From: Acidobacteriota bacterium
GTDB taxonomy: Bacteria; Acidobacteriota; Thermoanaerobaculia; Multivoradales; J023
DNA length: 64,000 bases
Assembly (NCBI GenBank): GCA_029263315.1
Contig: JAJCXR010000057.1
Location: forward strand, 1 to 64,000
Direction of reading: 5' to 3'
Within the stretch, counting starts at the first letter, position 1; every line of letters starts with the position of its first letter. The notes beneath the pieces were generated by a model that searched no databases, had not been told where the DNA came from, and saw nothing but the letters and a program-made list of their open reading frames with translations. This document shows, one piece after another, positions 25,091 through 35,300 of the stretch. The position numbers were made by a program, and so were the translations under genes.

Positions 25091-26389
25091 ATGTCCCCTT
25101 CACGAGGTTTGTCCACCGTACCCGCTGCGGACGCGACCGCTCCGGCCATGACGCGGATCGTGCAGCGTCTGACCCAGTTTTGGGTCGAGCGCGGGCACGT
25201 CCTGCTGCCGCCTTGTGATTTTGCCATTCCGGCCGGCAGCATGCACCCCGAAGTCTTCTTCAATGTGCTCGATGAGCGTCCCTGGGGTACGGCCCTGGTA
25301 CAACCGGTACGGCGCCCCCGCGACGGCCGCAAGGGCTTGCATCCTTACCGCCTGGCCCGCCACTTGGAATTCCATGTCCTGCTGCGGCACGGCGTCGAGG
25401 CGATGCAGGATCTCTACTTGCAGAGCTTGGAATCCCTGGGCCTGGACTTGGGGGCGCACGACATCTGTTTCTCCGACGGCCCTTGGGAATCCCATTCCCT
25501 CGGTGCCTGGGGCAATGGCTGGCATGTGCAGCTGAATGGCTTGGGGGTGGCCCGCCTGACGTTCCTTCGCCAGATGGCCGGGCGGCCCTTGGTGAGAGCC
25601 GCGGCGGAGATGGTCTACGGTATCGAGCGCACGGCTTTGGCCTTGGACGACGTGGTCGGTTTGGAAGCCTTGTCCTGGGGCCTCGGCGTGGCGGACGGCG
25701 AGCCCTGGCGTCGCGGCGAGGAGGAGATCTCCCGCTATGCCTTCGAGGTGGCCGATGCCGAATCGTGGCAGCGCTCGTTGGAGCGTCGGGAGGAGGAAGC
25801 CCGTCGCTGCCTGGATGCCGGTTTGCCCCGCATCGCCTATGAGCTGGCGGTGGGCAATCTGGAGCACGTCGAGCTCCTCCTGGCCCGTGGTCAGTTGGAG
25901 GTGCGTCATCGGGTGCGTCATTTACAACGGGTACAGGAGCTGGTCCTGGCGGCGGCCCAGGTGGCACGCTCTGCCGTCGTGCCGACGGAACCCATGGCGT
26001 CGGCGTCCCAGCACAGCGACGTGACCGAGCCGGACGCTGCAGCGATCGAGCTTGAGGGCTCAGCGGGGGTGGACGCCACGACGCCGTCCGATGCGGCGCC
26101 GCTTGCCGATGGGGACGACACTGCGTCGTCTGCTGTTTCCGAGGCGCCGGCCGTCGCTGTCGCCGAGGCTGTGGTCGGGCTCGAGGCCACTGCTTCGAAG
26201 ACAGACCTTCCGAAGACCGACCTTCCGAAGACCGAGGTTCCTACGACTGCTGCTCCGCCTAAGACTGCTGCTCCCCCTAAGACTGCTGCTCCGCCTAAGA
26301 CTGCCGCTCCGGCGGCCAAAGGCAAGGGCAAACCGGCTGCACAGGGCGGCAGGAAAAGTAAGTCATCGAGCAAGAAAGGGAGCGCTTGA
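25091..26389 (+). CDS. glyQ: Glycyl-tRNA synthetase alpha subunit with long low-complexity tail
   Basis: A 432-residue alpha subunit of the tetrameric class II glycyl-tRNA synthetase. Matches to canonical GlyQ: AGSMHPEVFF, VQPVRRPRDGRKGLHPYRL, LYLQSLESLGLDLGAHDI, WESHSLGAWGNGWHVQLNG and YGIERTALALDDV. The core (about 20-300) is clearly homologous but divergent. After about residue 300 comes an extra Ala/Pro/Lys-rich tail of some 130 residues, built partly of tandem KTDLP and PKTAAP repeats and ending in a Lys/Ser-rich stretch; canonical GlyQ is about 300 residues. Start at ATG 25091 is uncertain; 25046 is an in-frame alternative. The stop overlaps the glyS start by one base. Confidence 0.9.
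   Translation: MSPSRGLSTVPAADATAPAMTRIVQRLTQFWVERGHVLLPPCDFAIPAGSMHPEVFFNVLDERPWGTALVQPVRRPRDGRKGLHPYRLARHLEFHVLLRHGVEAMQDLYLQSLESLGLDLGAHDICFSDGPWESHSLGAWGNGWHVQLNGLGVARLTFLRQMAGRPLVRAAAEMVYGIERTALALDDVVGLEALSWGLGVADGEPWRRGEEEISRYAFEVADAESWQRSLERREEEARRCLDAGLPRIAYELAVGNLEHVELLLARGQLEVRHRVRHLQRVQELVLAAAQVARSAVVPTEPMASASQHSDVTEPDAAAIELEGSAGVDATTPSDAAPLADGDDTASSAVSEAPAVAVAEAVVGLEATASKTDLPKTDLPKTEVPTTAAPPKTAAPPKTAAPPKTAAPAAKGKGKPAAQGGRKSKSSSKKGSA
26194..26311. repeat. 15-bp and 18-bp tandem repeats in glyQ tail
   Basis: Three 15-bp units (26194, 26209, 26224) encode KTDLP-type pentapeptides. Four 18-bp units (26240, 26258, 26276, 26294) encode P(K)TAAP-type hexapeptides. All keep the reading frame and extend the basic low-complexity tail of the synthetase. 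Confidence 0.9.
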
Positions 26390-28458
26390 TGGAGCTGCTC
26401 TTCGAAATACGCTGCCAACAAATGCCCGAAGGCAGCTTGTTAACCGTCTTGAAGCAACTGGCCGGGCGCCTTTTCGAGGAGCTCATGGGGCACGGTTTGG
26501 CGCCCCAGGAGATTCTCACCGGCGCCACGGCCCGCCGCCTGACCCTGTGTTGCCAGGGTTTGCCGGAAACGGCGCCGGACCGCCAAGAGCAGGAGCTAGG
26601 GCCGCCGCTGACAGAGGCTTACCGAGACGGCGAAGCGACCCAGGCCTTGCATGGATTTATCGAACGGGTGGGGGTCGACGCTGCGGAGCTGCAAGAGATC
26701 AAGACCGAGAGGGGCACCTACCTCGGGGTGGTGCGCCATGTCGCCGGACGGTCGGCGGAGCAGGTGCTGCGACAGGTGCTGCCCCGGGTGCTGGCGGAGA
26801 TGCGCTGGCCCAGCCGAGCCGCCTGGCACGACGAGCGACGTTGGCCGCGACCCTTGACCGGCTTGCTGGCGATGCTCGACGGCGAGCTGCTGGCCTGTGA
26901 CTTCGACGGCTTCGAGGCCGGCCGCGAGACCGTCGGCCATCCACACTTGTCGCCCCTGGCCTTTGTGGTCAGCAACTATGCCGACTATCGCGAGGGGCTG
27001 AGCCGTCGCGGCATCGAGATTTCATGGCAGGAGCGACGTGCCAAGCTAAAGCGGGCATTGAGCGAGCGGGCCATGGAGCTCGGGGGCGAGCTGGTGGCCG
27101 ACGACGATCTACTGGGACTGTTGACCGATCGCTGCGAGATCCCGGGGATTGTGCACGGCAGCTTCGACGTGCGTTACCTGGAGTTACCGCGGGAGGTCCT
27201 GTTGGCCACTCTGATGGACCACCAGAGGGCCTTTGCGGTGGCCCTACGGCAAGAGCTCTTGCCCTTTTTCATCACCGTCATGGACCGGCTCGACGATGTC
27301 GACGGCGTCGTGCAGCGGGGCCACGAGCGGGCCCTGGCGGGACGTTTGTTGGACGCCGGCTTCTACTACCAGGCGGATCGGGAGGTTAGCCTGGTGGAAC
27401 GGTCGACGCGTCTGGATCAGATGACTTTCCATCCCGGGTTGAGCACCCTGGGGGACAAGACCCGCCGTGTCGCCGCCCTGGTGGAGATCATCGCCGCAGA
27501 GCTGGATTGGCAGGACGACCTCGCCGCCGCCCAACAGGCGGCGGCCTTGGCCAAGGCGGACCTGACGACCGACATGGTGCGGGAGTATCCGTCCCTGCGC
27601 GGCACCATGGGCGGTATCTACGCCCGCGAAGAGGGGTACATCGGCGCCGTGTGGCAAGCCGTGGCCGAGCACTATCGGCCCGCATCGCGGCGCGGGCCGG
27701 TGCCGACCGGCCGCGCCGCAAGCCTGTTGGCGGTGGCCGACCGAGTCGATACGGTGGTCGGCTTTTGTGGTCTCGGACAGCTGCCCAAAGGCAGCTCCGA
27801 TCCCCTGGCCCTGCGCCGTTTGGTGCAGGGTCTGCTGCGCATTCTGGTCGAGCACGACATGGAGCTGGATGTCGATTTGGTGGCGGCTCGTTCGGTGCTC
27901 CTTTACGGCGATGTCTTGCCGGCCGGGGCCGAGACGGTGGTGTCGGCCTTGCAGTCGTTCTTCGACGATCGGGTGCGGCATTTCCTCGGTCAGCAGGGCA
28001 TGGCCATCGATGAGATCGAGGCGACGATGGCGGTGGGGGGAAAGACCCTGCCGAATTTGGTGGCTCGGCTGCGGGCCTTGCACGAGGTGCGGGGGATGGA
28101 AGATTTCCATGCCTTGGTGCTGGCCGCCAAACGCATCTCCAGTATTGTTCAAGGAGCTCCTGAGCACGGGGTACGGGACGAGCTGTTGGTGGAGGAGGCG
28201 GAGCTGGCGTTGGCCCAGGAGCTGGCCGAGGTGCGACAAGCGGTCACCGAAGCGGTGGCGGAGCAGCGCTACAAAGACGGGCTGATGACCATGCAACGGT
28301 TGGTCACGCCCCTGGATCGCTTTTTTGCCGAAGTATTGGTTATGGACGAAAACGAGAGCCTGCGGCAAAACCGTTTGGCATTGCTGCAACGCTGTCGGCG
28401 GGTCTTTTGGCGCATCGCCCGTTTGCACGAGATGGCGGTCGAGCGAGGTCACGACTAG
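26389..28458 (+). CDS. glyS: Glycyl-tRNA synthetase beta subunit
   Basis: A 689-residue beta subunit, exactly family-sized, starting MELLFEIRCQQMP at ATG 26389 inside the glyQ stop (TGATG), so the two subunits are translationally coupled. The N-terminal part contains TARRLTL and the GPP-AYRDGEATQALHGF-type substrate region. Middle segment: FFITVMDRLDDVDGVVQRGHERAL and DKTRRVAALVEIIA. The C-terminal anticodon-binding region carries PLDRFFAEVLVMDEN. It binds tRNA-Gly and completes the alpha2beta2 enzyme. Confidence 0.94.
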   Translation: MELLFEIRCQQMPEGSLLTVLKQLAGRLFEELMGHGLAPQEILTGATARRLTLCCQGLPETAPDRQEQELGPPLTEAYRDGEATQALHGFIERVGVDAAELQEIKTERGTYLGVVRHVAGRSAEQVLRQVLPRVLAEMRWPSRAAWHDERRWPRPLTGLLAMLDGELLACDFDGFEAGRETVGHPHLSPLAFVVSNYADYREGLSRRGIEISWQERRAKLKRALSERAMELGGELVADDDLLGLLTDRCEIPGIVHGSFDVRYLELPREVLLATLMDHQRAFAVALRQELLPFFITVMDRLDDVDGVVQRGHERALAGRLLDAGFYYQADREVSLVERSTRLDQMTFHPGLSTLGDKTRRVAALVEIIAAELDWQDDLAAAQQAAALAKADLTTDMVREYPSLRGTMGGIYAREEGYIGAVWQAVAEHYRPASRRGPVPTGRAASLLAVADRVDTVVGFCGLGQLPKGSSDPLALRRLVQGLLRILVEHDMELDVDLVAARSVLLYGDVLPAGAETVVSALQSFFDDRVRHFLGQQGMAIDEIEATMAVGGKTLPNLVARLRALHEVRGMEDFHALVLAAKRISSIVQGAPEHGVRDELLVEEAELALAQELAEVRQAVTEAVAEQRYKDGLMTMQRLVTPLDRFFAEVLVMDENESLRQNRLALLQRCRRVFWRIARLHEMAVERGHD

Positions 28459-30345
28459 ATGACGCAGATTCATATTCTCGACGAGCACCTGATCAGCCAG
28501 ATCGCCGCTGGAGAGGTGGTGGAACGTCCGGCGTCGGTGATCAAGGAATTGGTGGAGAACGCCATCGACGCCGCTGCCAAGGACGTCCGGGTGGAGCTCG
28601 AAGTTGGGGGCAAACGGCGCATCGTAGTGGCCGACGACGGTTCGGGCATGGACGGCGACGACGCCCTGCTGGCCTTCGATCGTCATGCCACCAGCAAGAT
28701 CGCCGCCTTCGACGATCTGGAGCAGGTGGCGACCTTGGGTTTTCGTGGCGAGGCCTTGGCCTCCATCGCCGCGGTGTCCCGCGTCGAGCTGCGCACCGCG
28801 GTGACCCCCGGAGACGGACATCTGGTGCGCATCGAGGGGGGGCGAGTCCGCAGTGTCGAGCCGGCGTCTCATCCCCGCGGCACCCGCCTCGAGGTGGCGT
28901 CGCTGTTCTTCAATGTTCCGGCTCGACGCAAATTCACCAAACGACCCCAGACCGAGCTGCGGCGTTCGATGGAAGTGGTCCAGGGGTATGCCCTGGCCCA
29001 TCCCGAAGTACGTTTTCAAGTCGACCACGAAGGCCGAACGTTGCTCGAAGCGGCCCCGGTGGAGGACGACGGCGAGGGCGTGCGGCAACGCATCGGTCAG
29101 ATCTTCGGGCGCGACGCCGGTCGCCAGCTGCAAGAGATCCCGATCGAATTTGTCGGTGAAGAAGAGGCGATCAGCGGTTTTGTCGGCCGCCAAGGGGCGG
29201 GCCGGGGGCGACGCTCGTTTGTTTTTGTCAACCGTCGGCTGGTGCGCGATCGACAGATCATGGCCCGTTTCTACCGGGCGGTACGGGATACCTGGAAGAG
29301 TGAGGACTATCCATCCCTCTATTTGTTTGTCGATCTGCCACCGCAAGAGGTGGACGTCAACGTGCATCCGCAAAAGTCGGAAGTGCGGTTCCGTGACCCC
29401 TACTTCGTCGATCGCATCGAGGACGCCTTGCGGGTCACCTTGGAGCTGGCCCGAGGGGAAGAGGCGGCTCCCCTGCGTTTGCCCCAGGGACCGCTGCCCG
29501 TTGTGCCCGCCTGGGAGGGTCTGGGGGGGGCAGGGGGCATGGGATCGACGGTGGGCTCCCAACGGGACGCCTTCGGTGGTCGGCCAGGGGCGCCCCCCGA
29601 GTACGATGCTTCGCCTCCGGCCCCGTCCGAAATCGCCGAAGGGGGAGCCGCCCAACCATGGCCGTCGGCCGGCCGTGAGGGGGCGCCGTCGCAGATCGCT
29701 CACGCTTCGGTGGTACCGCCCAAACCGGCCATGGTGCCCCTCTCCGGTCGTTCCGGCGAGGCCCGTCCGTTTCGCATTCTGGGTCAGTACAAGGGGACGA
29801 TGATCCTGTTGGAGGGGCCGGACGGTCTCTACTTGATCGATCAGCATGTGGCCCACGAGCGCCTGCTCTACGAACGCCTGCGCCGCAACATGGCGCAGAG
29901 CCGGCCCGCCAGCCAACAATTGCTGCATCCAATTCTGCTGGAGCTTGCGGGCAGCGAGGCGATGCGGCTCGAAGAGCTGGGCCCTGCCTTGGAAGAGTGT
30001 GGCTTCGGTGTCGACCGATTGTCGGGCAATACCGTTGCCTTGCGGGCGCTGCCGGTGGTGTTGTCGGTGGAGGCGGGGGAGGCCATCGTGCAACGCTTGG
30101 CGACCGAAGACGGCGAAGAGGTGTCGGATGTCACCCACTTGCGCCGTCGCCTGCTGGACGACCTGGCGGCGGACATGTCGTGCAAAGGGGCGATCAAGAT
30201 GCATCATCCGCTGACCATGGAAGAGATGCAGCAGCTGGTGACGGAGCTGTTTCAAGCCGAGCAACCCTATGCCTGTCCCCATGGCCGTCCGGTTGTATTG
30301 CAGATGACCGATGTGGAGCTCGAACGCCGTTTTGGGCGGCGCTGA
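28459..30345 (+). CDS. mutL: DNA mismatch repair protein MutL
   Basis: A 628-residue MutL beginning immediately after the glyS stop. The GHKL ATPase domain (1-330) has LVENAIDAAAKDV, DDGSGMDGDD, ATSKIAAFDDLE and LGFRGEAL. A proline-rich linker spans about 330-430. The C-terminal dimer domain keeps the endonuclease signature LIDQHVAHERLLYER, SCKGAIK and CPHGRPV. This indicates a nicking MutL as in bacteria without MutH. No mutS is in the window. Confidence 0.94.
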   Translation: MTQIHILDEHLISQIAAGEVVERPASVIKELVENAIDAAAKDVRVELEVGGKRRIVVADDGSGMDGDDALLAFDRHATSKIAAFDDLEQVATLGFRGEALASIAAVSRVELRTAVTPGDGHLVRIEGGRVRSVEPASHPRGTRLEVASLFFNVPARRKFTKRPQTELRRSMEVVQGYALAHPEVRFQVDHEGRTLLEAAPVEDDGEGVRQRIGQIFGRDAGRQLQEIPIEFVGEEEAISGFVGRQGAGRGRRSFVFVNRRLVRDRQIMARFYRAVRDTWKSEDYPSLYLFVDLPPQEVDVNVHPQKSEVRFRDPYFVDRIEDALRVTLELARGEEAAPLRLPQGPLPVVPAWEGLGGAGGMGSTVGSQRDAFGGRPGAPPEYDASPPAPSEIAEGGAAQPWPSAGREGAPSQIAHASVVPPKPAMVPLSGRSGEARPFRILGQYKGTMILLEGPDGLYLIDQHVAHERLLYERLRRNMAQSRPASQQLLHPILLELAGSEAMRLEELGPALEECGFGVDRLSGNTVALRALPVVLSVEAGEAIVQRLATEDGEEVSDVTHLRRRLLDDLAADMSCKGAIKMHHPLTMEEMQQLVTELFQAEQPYACPHGRPVVLQMTDVELERRFGRR

Positions 30346-30397
30346 GGGCCCAACGAATGTTATCGATCTACTTGAGCCCCCTGGAGTATTCTCAACC

Positions 30398-31195
30398 GTG
30401 AATCGAAATGCGAGGCAGCTGCCGGAAGACAGGACACGCTCCGAGCCGACGTTGACATCGAAGGACGTGATCGACACCCTGGAGACGGTGCTGGGCTACC
30501 GGTTCGAGCGTCGGGATCTGCTGCTGCGGGCCGTCACCCACCGTTCTTTCAGCTACGAGAAGGGTGAGGTGGCCAACTATGAGCGGTTGGAGTTCCTCGG
30601 CGACTCGGTGCTCGGTTTGCTCACCGCCCGCTGGCTTTTCGACACCTTTCCCGCCCGCAGCGAAGGGGAGCTCTCGAAGCTCAAGAGTTATCTGGTCTCG
30701 GAACCGGTGTTGGCCAGCTTCGGAAAATCCGTGGGCTTGGGACGACTCCTGCGCTTGGGGGTCGGCGAAGATCGCTCCGGCGGACGCGACAAAAGCTCGA
30801 TCCTGGCGGATTGTGTGGAATCACTGTTCGGCGCCATGTACTTGGACGGTGGCATTGACGTGGTAGCTCCGGTGGTGCGGAGAATTCTCGCCGCGGCCAT
30901 GGAGGTCAAGGCGCAGGTGCCCCACACCGATGCCAAAACCCATCTCCAGGAGATTTCCCAAGCCCAGGGTTGGGGCCTGCCGGACTACGTGGTGGTGGCG
31001 GAGTCCGGGCCGGATCACCAAAAAGTGTTCACCATTCAGTGCTCCATCGGCAGCTCTCTGACCGTGTCGGCTTCGGGCCGCAGCAAGAAAGTGGCCGCCC
31101 AACGGGCAGCCGCAAACGCCTTAGATCTCCTGGCCACCGCGGCCAGCTCGGACCACGGCGAAACCGAGGGCTTGGTGTCCCCCGATGCAACCTAA
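30398..31195 (+). CDS. rnc: Ribonuclease III
   Basis: A 265-residue double-strand-specific endoribonuclease that processes rRNA precursors and structured RNAs. The RNase III domain (about 30-160) has the signature NYERLEFLGDSVLGLL and DCVESLFGAMYLDGG with the acidic metal ligands. The double-stranded RNA-binding domain follows (DAKTHLQEISQAQ...SKKVAAQRAAANALDLL). The start is uncertain. I use GTG 30398, with GGAG upstream, because the only upstream ATG (30311) lies within mutL. The end overlaps the EamA gene by 11 bases. Confidence 0.92.
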   Translation: MNRNARQLPEDRTRSEPTLTSKDVIDTLETVLGYRFERRDLLLRAVTHRSFSYEKGEVANYERLEFLGDSVLGLLTARWLFDTFPARSEGELSKLKSYLVSEPVLASFGKSVGLGRLLRLGVGEDRSGGRDKSSILADCVESLFGAMYLDGGIDVVAPVVRRILAAAMEVKAQVPHTDAKTHLQEISQAQGWGLPDYVVVAESGPDHQKVFTIQCSIGSSLTVSASGRSKKVAAQRAAANALDLLATAASSDHGETEGLVSPDAT

Positions 31196-32117
31196 ACGCT
31201 CCACCATGGCGGCTGTGGCGGTGCTGCTGGTGATCATCTGGGGTACCACCTGGGCAGCCATCCGCATCAGCCTGGAGGGATTTCCGCCGTTGACCGGCCT
31301 GGTCTTTCGCTTCGCCATCGCCACCGTGATCTTGGCCGTCGTGGCACGCCTGCGGGGTATCCGTCATCGGCCGGACGGCAAACGATGGGCGATCTGGGCG
31401 ACGCAGGCGGTACTGGCTTTTTGTATCGCCTTTGGCATTGTCTATTGGGGGGAGCAGTGGGTGCCTTCGGGCCTCACCTCGGTGCTGTTCTCGACCATGC
31501 CGCTGTTCGTCGTGCTGTTGGCCTTTGTTTCTCTGCCGGAGGAGCGTCTGGGCTGGTGGGGTCTGATGGGTATGGTGTTGGGTTTCGGCGGCGTGGCGGT
31601 GATTTTTTCCGACGACCTGGCGGCCCTCGGCGGACCCATGGTGCGCCACGCCGCCACCGTCATGCTGGCGGCGCCGCTAGCCTCCGCGGTGGTGCAAGTA
31701 GTGGTCAAGAAATGGGGCCAAGGAATCCACTCCTTGAGTCTGGCCGTCATGCCCCTGGCCTTGGCGACTCTGATCTTGGCGCCCACCGCCTGGTGGTTGG
31801 AAGGGGCGCAAGCATGGGAGTGGCAGTTGCGACCGATCCTGGCGGTCCTCTACCTGGCCATCTTCGGAACGTCCGTCACCTTCGGCCTCTACTACTGGCT
31901 TCTCCAGCACGCCTCGGCCACGGCCACCAGCCTGATCACCTACTGCACACCCATCTTTGCCGTCGCCATCGGAACGACCCTCTTCGACGAGCCGTTGACC
32001 TTGCGCATCGTCGTCGGTTCCCTCTTGGTGCTGAGCGGAGTTGGGCTAGCTCTTCGACGTCCAACGGCCAACAAGACAGCCCCTTCATCGGTGGGTGCCG
32101 AGAAGGGGCTCGAATAG
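31185..32117 (+). CDS. EamA/DMT-family transporter
   Basis: A 310-residue inner-membrane protein with about ten hydrophobic segments in two EamA halves, typical of drug/metabolite exporters. Opening segment: MAAVAVLLVIIWGTTWAAI; the C-terminal half includes ILAVLYLAIFGTSVTFGLYYWLL and TPIFAVAIGTTLFDEPL. ATG 31185 lies within the last codons of rnc (11-base overlap); ATG 31206 is an alternative. Substrate not predictable. Last gene of the mgtE-rnc run. Confidence 0.88.
   Translation: MQPKRSTMAAVAVLLVIIWGTTWAAIRISLEGFPPLTGLVFRFAIATVILAVVARLRGIRHRPDGKRWAIWATQAVLAFCIAFGIVYWGEQWVPSGLTSVLFSTMPLFVVLLAFVSLPEERLGWWGLMGMVLGFGGVAVIFSDDLAALGGPMVRHAATVMLAAPLASAVVQVVVKKWGQGIHSLSLAVMPLALATLILAPTAWWLEGAQAWEWQLRPILAVLYLAIFGTSVTFGLYYWLLQHASATATSLITYCTPIFAVAIGTTLFDEPLTLRIVVGSLLVLSGVGLALRRPTANKTAPSSVGAEKGLE
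32078..32110 (+). terminator. Possible terminator-like hairpin at end of EamA gene
   Basis: AGCCCCTTC (32078-32086) pairs perfectly with GAAGGGGCT (32102-32110) across a 15-base loop, overlapping the last codons of the gene. No U-tract follows, so an intrinsic terminator is only possible. Confidence 0.3.
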
Positions 32118-32166
32118 ATCGGGCGGTCGATGGGCTTACTTCATGGCGATCGCGTTGGCGATGTGG

Positions 32167-32292
32167 CTATTGACCGTCGGGTGACTGTTTGGGTGTGCCA
32201 TCTTCGACTGGGCTCATCGGGCCTTCAGTATCCCCAGGATCCGAACCGGAGTCGTTATCGTTGTCTTCGATTTGCTTGGCAAAAAGCAGCAT
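32167..32292 (-). CDS. Small acidic peptide ORF downstream of the CHAT gene
   Basis: A 41-residue ORF starting at ATG 32292, 68 bases after the CHAT stop on the same strand. AGAGGA lies about eight bases upstream, a good Shine-Dalgarno. The peptide opens with a hydrophobic MLLFAKQ, then is rich in Asp, Glu, Ser, Pro and Gly (DNDNDSGSDPGDTEGPM) and ends PKQSPDGQ. There is no cysteine, no signal peptide and probably no fold. Base composition is like the low-GC part of the CHAT gene rather than the window average. I recognise no family. Position suggests a regulator or substrate of the CHAT system, an inference. Confidence 0.55.
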   Translation of the reverse strand: MLLFAKQIEDNDNDSGSDPGDTEGPMSPVEDGTPKQSPDGQ

Positions 32293-32360
32293 TTTACTGT
32301 TCCTCTTTTTCAGTTATCTCTCGAGATTGGCTCGAATGGAAAGTGGCATTGGTTAGCGCA

Positions 32361-35300
32361 TTAGGCCTGCCAATCGCCCACCAACGAAAACCCCGCCCAA
32401 TAATAAGGGGCCGCCCATTCAGGGTTTAGCCGAATCTTCCTTTTTGCCTCCCAAAGGGCAGCGGAAAGATCGAGTTTATCTACGAGGAGAAACTCATAGA
32501 ATTTTCCCATGAGAGCGGCTGTGGCACGATCGTCCACTTGCCACAAACTGACCACCATGCGTGAAGCTCCTGCTTGGAGGAAACCTTGGGTTAAGCCCAC
32601 AAGTCCTTCTCCCCGAATCTCGGAGCCCAGGGCTCCACTACATGCACTGAGCACTACGGTGGTTCCTTGGAAGTCCAACTCGTGAAGCTCATATGCGAAT
32701 AGCAAGCTGTCTCTTACGTCACCCTGTATGCCAAATCGCGAAAATGCTAGGTAGGCAAGCTCAGGCTGACGTGAATTGTAGTCGGCATGGGTAGCGAGAT
32801 GAAGAATGTCAAAGTGGGAAAGGTCTCCGGTCGTCAGGAGTTGTTTGTCGGCAGTGGCTCCGAGGGCCAAGAATGTTGACCAGCCCATTTTTTCCGCAGT
32901 ACGAGAGATGGATTCTGCCTCTTGACCGGAATAGACGAGCCTCTCGAGGCTGTCGGGAAAAGCGTCTGCAGACCGACGTTGAGCGTCGTTGCCATCCGGC
33001 AAGAATGGGTCCGGTAGTTTGCTGTTTGCATGCAGTCGGGGATCGTCAATGTAGAAGACCGGGTCTGCGACAATTGCTATTCGCTTCCCAGCTTTCGCTC
33101 CTTTTCCCTGCAATGCCATCTTGCGTATGGAGCTGAGAACACTTACCGATGGCATAGATATGAGCTCAAAATCGTCGCCAATTCGTCGGTCGCTTCTTTC
33201 TTCACCAAGTTTATTCTTCCGTTCGATAGGAGAAGGAAGCGCATCGAGAGGAAGATAGTGTAAATGGTCGTCCTTGACGACGAGCACGCGCCGGGTTCGG
33301 ATTTCTTTGAAAACGTCTTCGAACAAGAGGGTGCTCAATCTGTCGAGAACTAGGGCGGTCTGATCGGGTCTTGCCCTCGAGCTGAGATTGCGATACGCAA
33401 CTTGTGTAAGGTGCTTTAGGTCGTCCGCTTTAGGCAATGGGAAATGCAGAATTCTCCCTTGATCAACTAGCCAGAGATGACTCTCGCGATAGCCTATGTC
33501 GAACTCGAGGAGTGTGGTGTCATTACCTATCTCTTTTCGGATACTTGGAAGATCTAGTGTTTCGTAGGTCAAGGAGTTTGTGTTCTTTGAATCTAGACGT
33601 CGTTTGGCAATCTCATATCTTTCCAAAAGTTGCATTGATTCGACGGTGCGGTGCCCATTGCTGTCATCGGGCATGTTCGCCCCCAAGATTCGTTGTGTCT
33701 CATCTTGGTTTATCTTTTCGCTTAATCGTTCTACTTCCAGGAGAAGACCTTTCTCATGGTTGGCCGAATCCTTCGAAGACTTTATAGCGAGAGCGTCTAA
33801 TAGAGAGCGAGCTTTCGATTTCTCGCTGACTTCGAGAGCTTCGATCAGCAAATCAGAAGATTTTCTCGATTCGCTCATCTCGACCAAGACATCCGCTAAG
33901 AAGTCGTAGTAGTATCTCTTTCTGGCGAAGTACTTCGCAGTCCATGACATCGACAACGCACGTTCTCTAGAAAATTCAAATAAATCTACGGACCTTCTGG
34001 CGAATTCGACAGACTGCTCAAGGTTCCCTAACCATTGGTGACAAAGTGCGATGTTCTGATACCCCGCCGCGGCGTTGGCGTTGTCGCCATTCTTTTTGGC
34101 GATGGATGCGCCTATCTCAAAGTGCTCAATTGCTTTTTCGCATCGCCCGGTCTCTCCTAAGACATATCCTATGTCCAGGTGGGATCTAGAATTCTGTTGA
34201 GAAAGATCTCGCTCTTCAGAGATTTGAAGAGCCGTAGTGTGGTAAGTCAGGGCGAGATCGTGGTTACCCAGCTCTACCTCCACGATACCAAGGCTGGAGA
34301 GAACGGCGGCTTGATCCTTCATCATTCTCATATTTTTCAGGATGGAAAGTGCTTCGAGGTAGTGACTCTTGGCCTTGGTGTATTCATGAAGACTTAAGTA
34401 AGTCATACCAAGTGAGTGATGAGTTCTGGAGATGTCTACTTTATCTCCGAATTCTTGTCGGATTTCGAGAGCTAACTTTAGTCGTTCTAAGGCGCGCTCG
34501 CCATCGTTCATGCGGCGATAGTAGTTGCCTAATTTCGTGGAAATGTTGCCGATTTGACTCCGGAGCCCCAGGCTATTCGCTAGGATAAGGGCTTCCTCGT
34601 ACAGATCGCGAGCCAGAGAGAGCTCGCCGGTATTCATATAGATTTGTGCTAGGTTGGTGGCTGTTCTCAGCCGCCCTGCCTGATGTCCGATCTCTTTACG
34701 GATCGCTAGAGCTTGTTCGTAATGGACGATCGCCTCTTTTCTATCGCCCAAATAGTCATGGAGGAAGCCCAAACGGTGCCTGGAGCTACCAACTAAGAAG
34801 AAGTCGCCTGTTGCCTGCAACTCACGCATGGCTTGGCTGGCATATCTGATCGCCTTATCCATGTGCTCCTGTTGATCTGTGTAGATACGACTAAGGCCGT
34901 AGGTACACAGCGCGACCTCATGGGCCCGTCCCAGCTCCTTCCACTGCTCCGCCGCCTGCTCATATAAATCAATCGCCTCCAACCTCGACGCCTCCGTGCC
35001 CCGCCGACGGCTGGCCTCAGCGCTGTGGTAGAGCAGGAAGGCTTCGGCGATACGCCGCTCTTCGTCGCTGGGGGGGGCCTGTTTCTTGATGTAGGCGCTG
35101 AAGCTGCCTTTTTGGGGTAGCTCCCGTGGGGCGCAGATCAAGAGGCTCAGCGGCCCTGTTTCGGGACTGATCCAGAAGATTTCTTCGTCACCCCGATCCC
35201 CGTAGAGGCTATCGACCCGCAGCACCGGCTGGCCCCGGGCGTCGAGCAGGCTGAGGACGATATCGACCTGTTGTTGCTGTACGACGAGGTGCAGGAGGTG

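Noticed and set aside
27244-30477. Very long minus-strand open frame (1077 codons) across glyS, mutL and rnc
   Set aside because: It lies wholly antisense to three clear housekeeping genes; the His/Gln-rich translation is the usual artefact of a G+C-rich antisense frame.
32130-32429. 99-codon plus-strand frame between EamA and the CHAT gene
   Set aside because: The opposite strand carries a better-supported peptide ORF and the end of the CHAT gene; this frame has no ribosome-binding signal.
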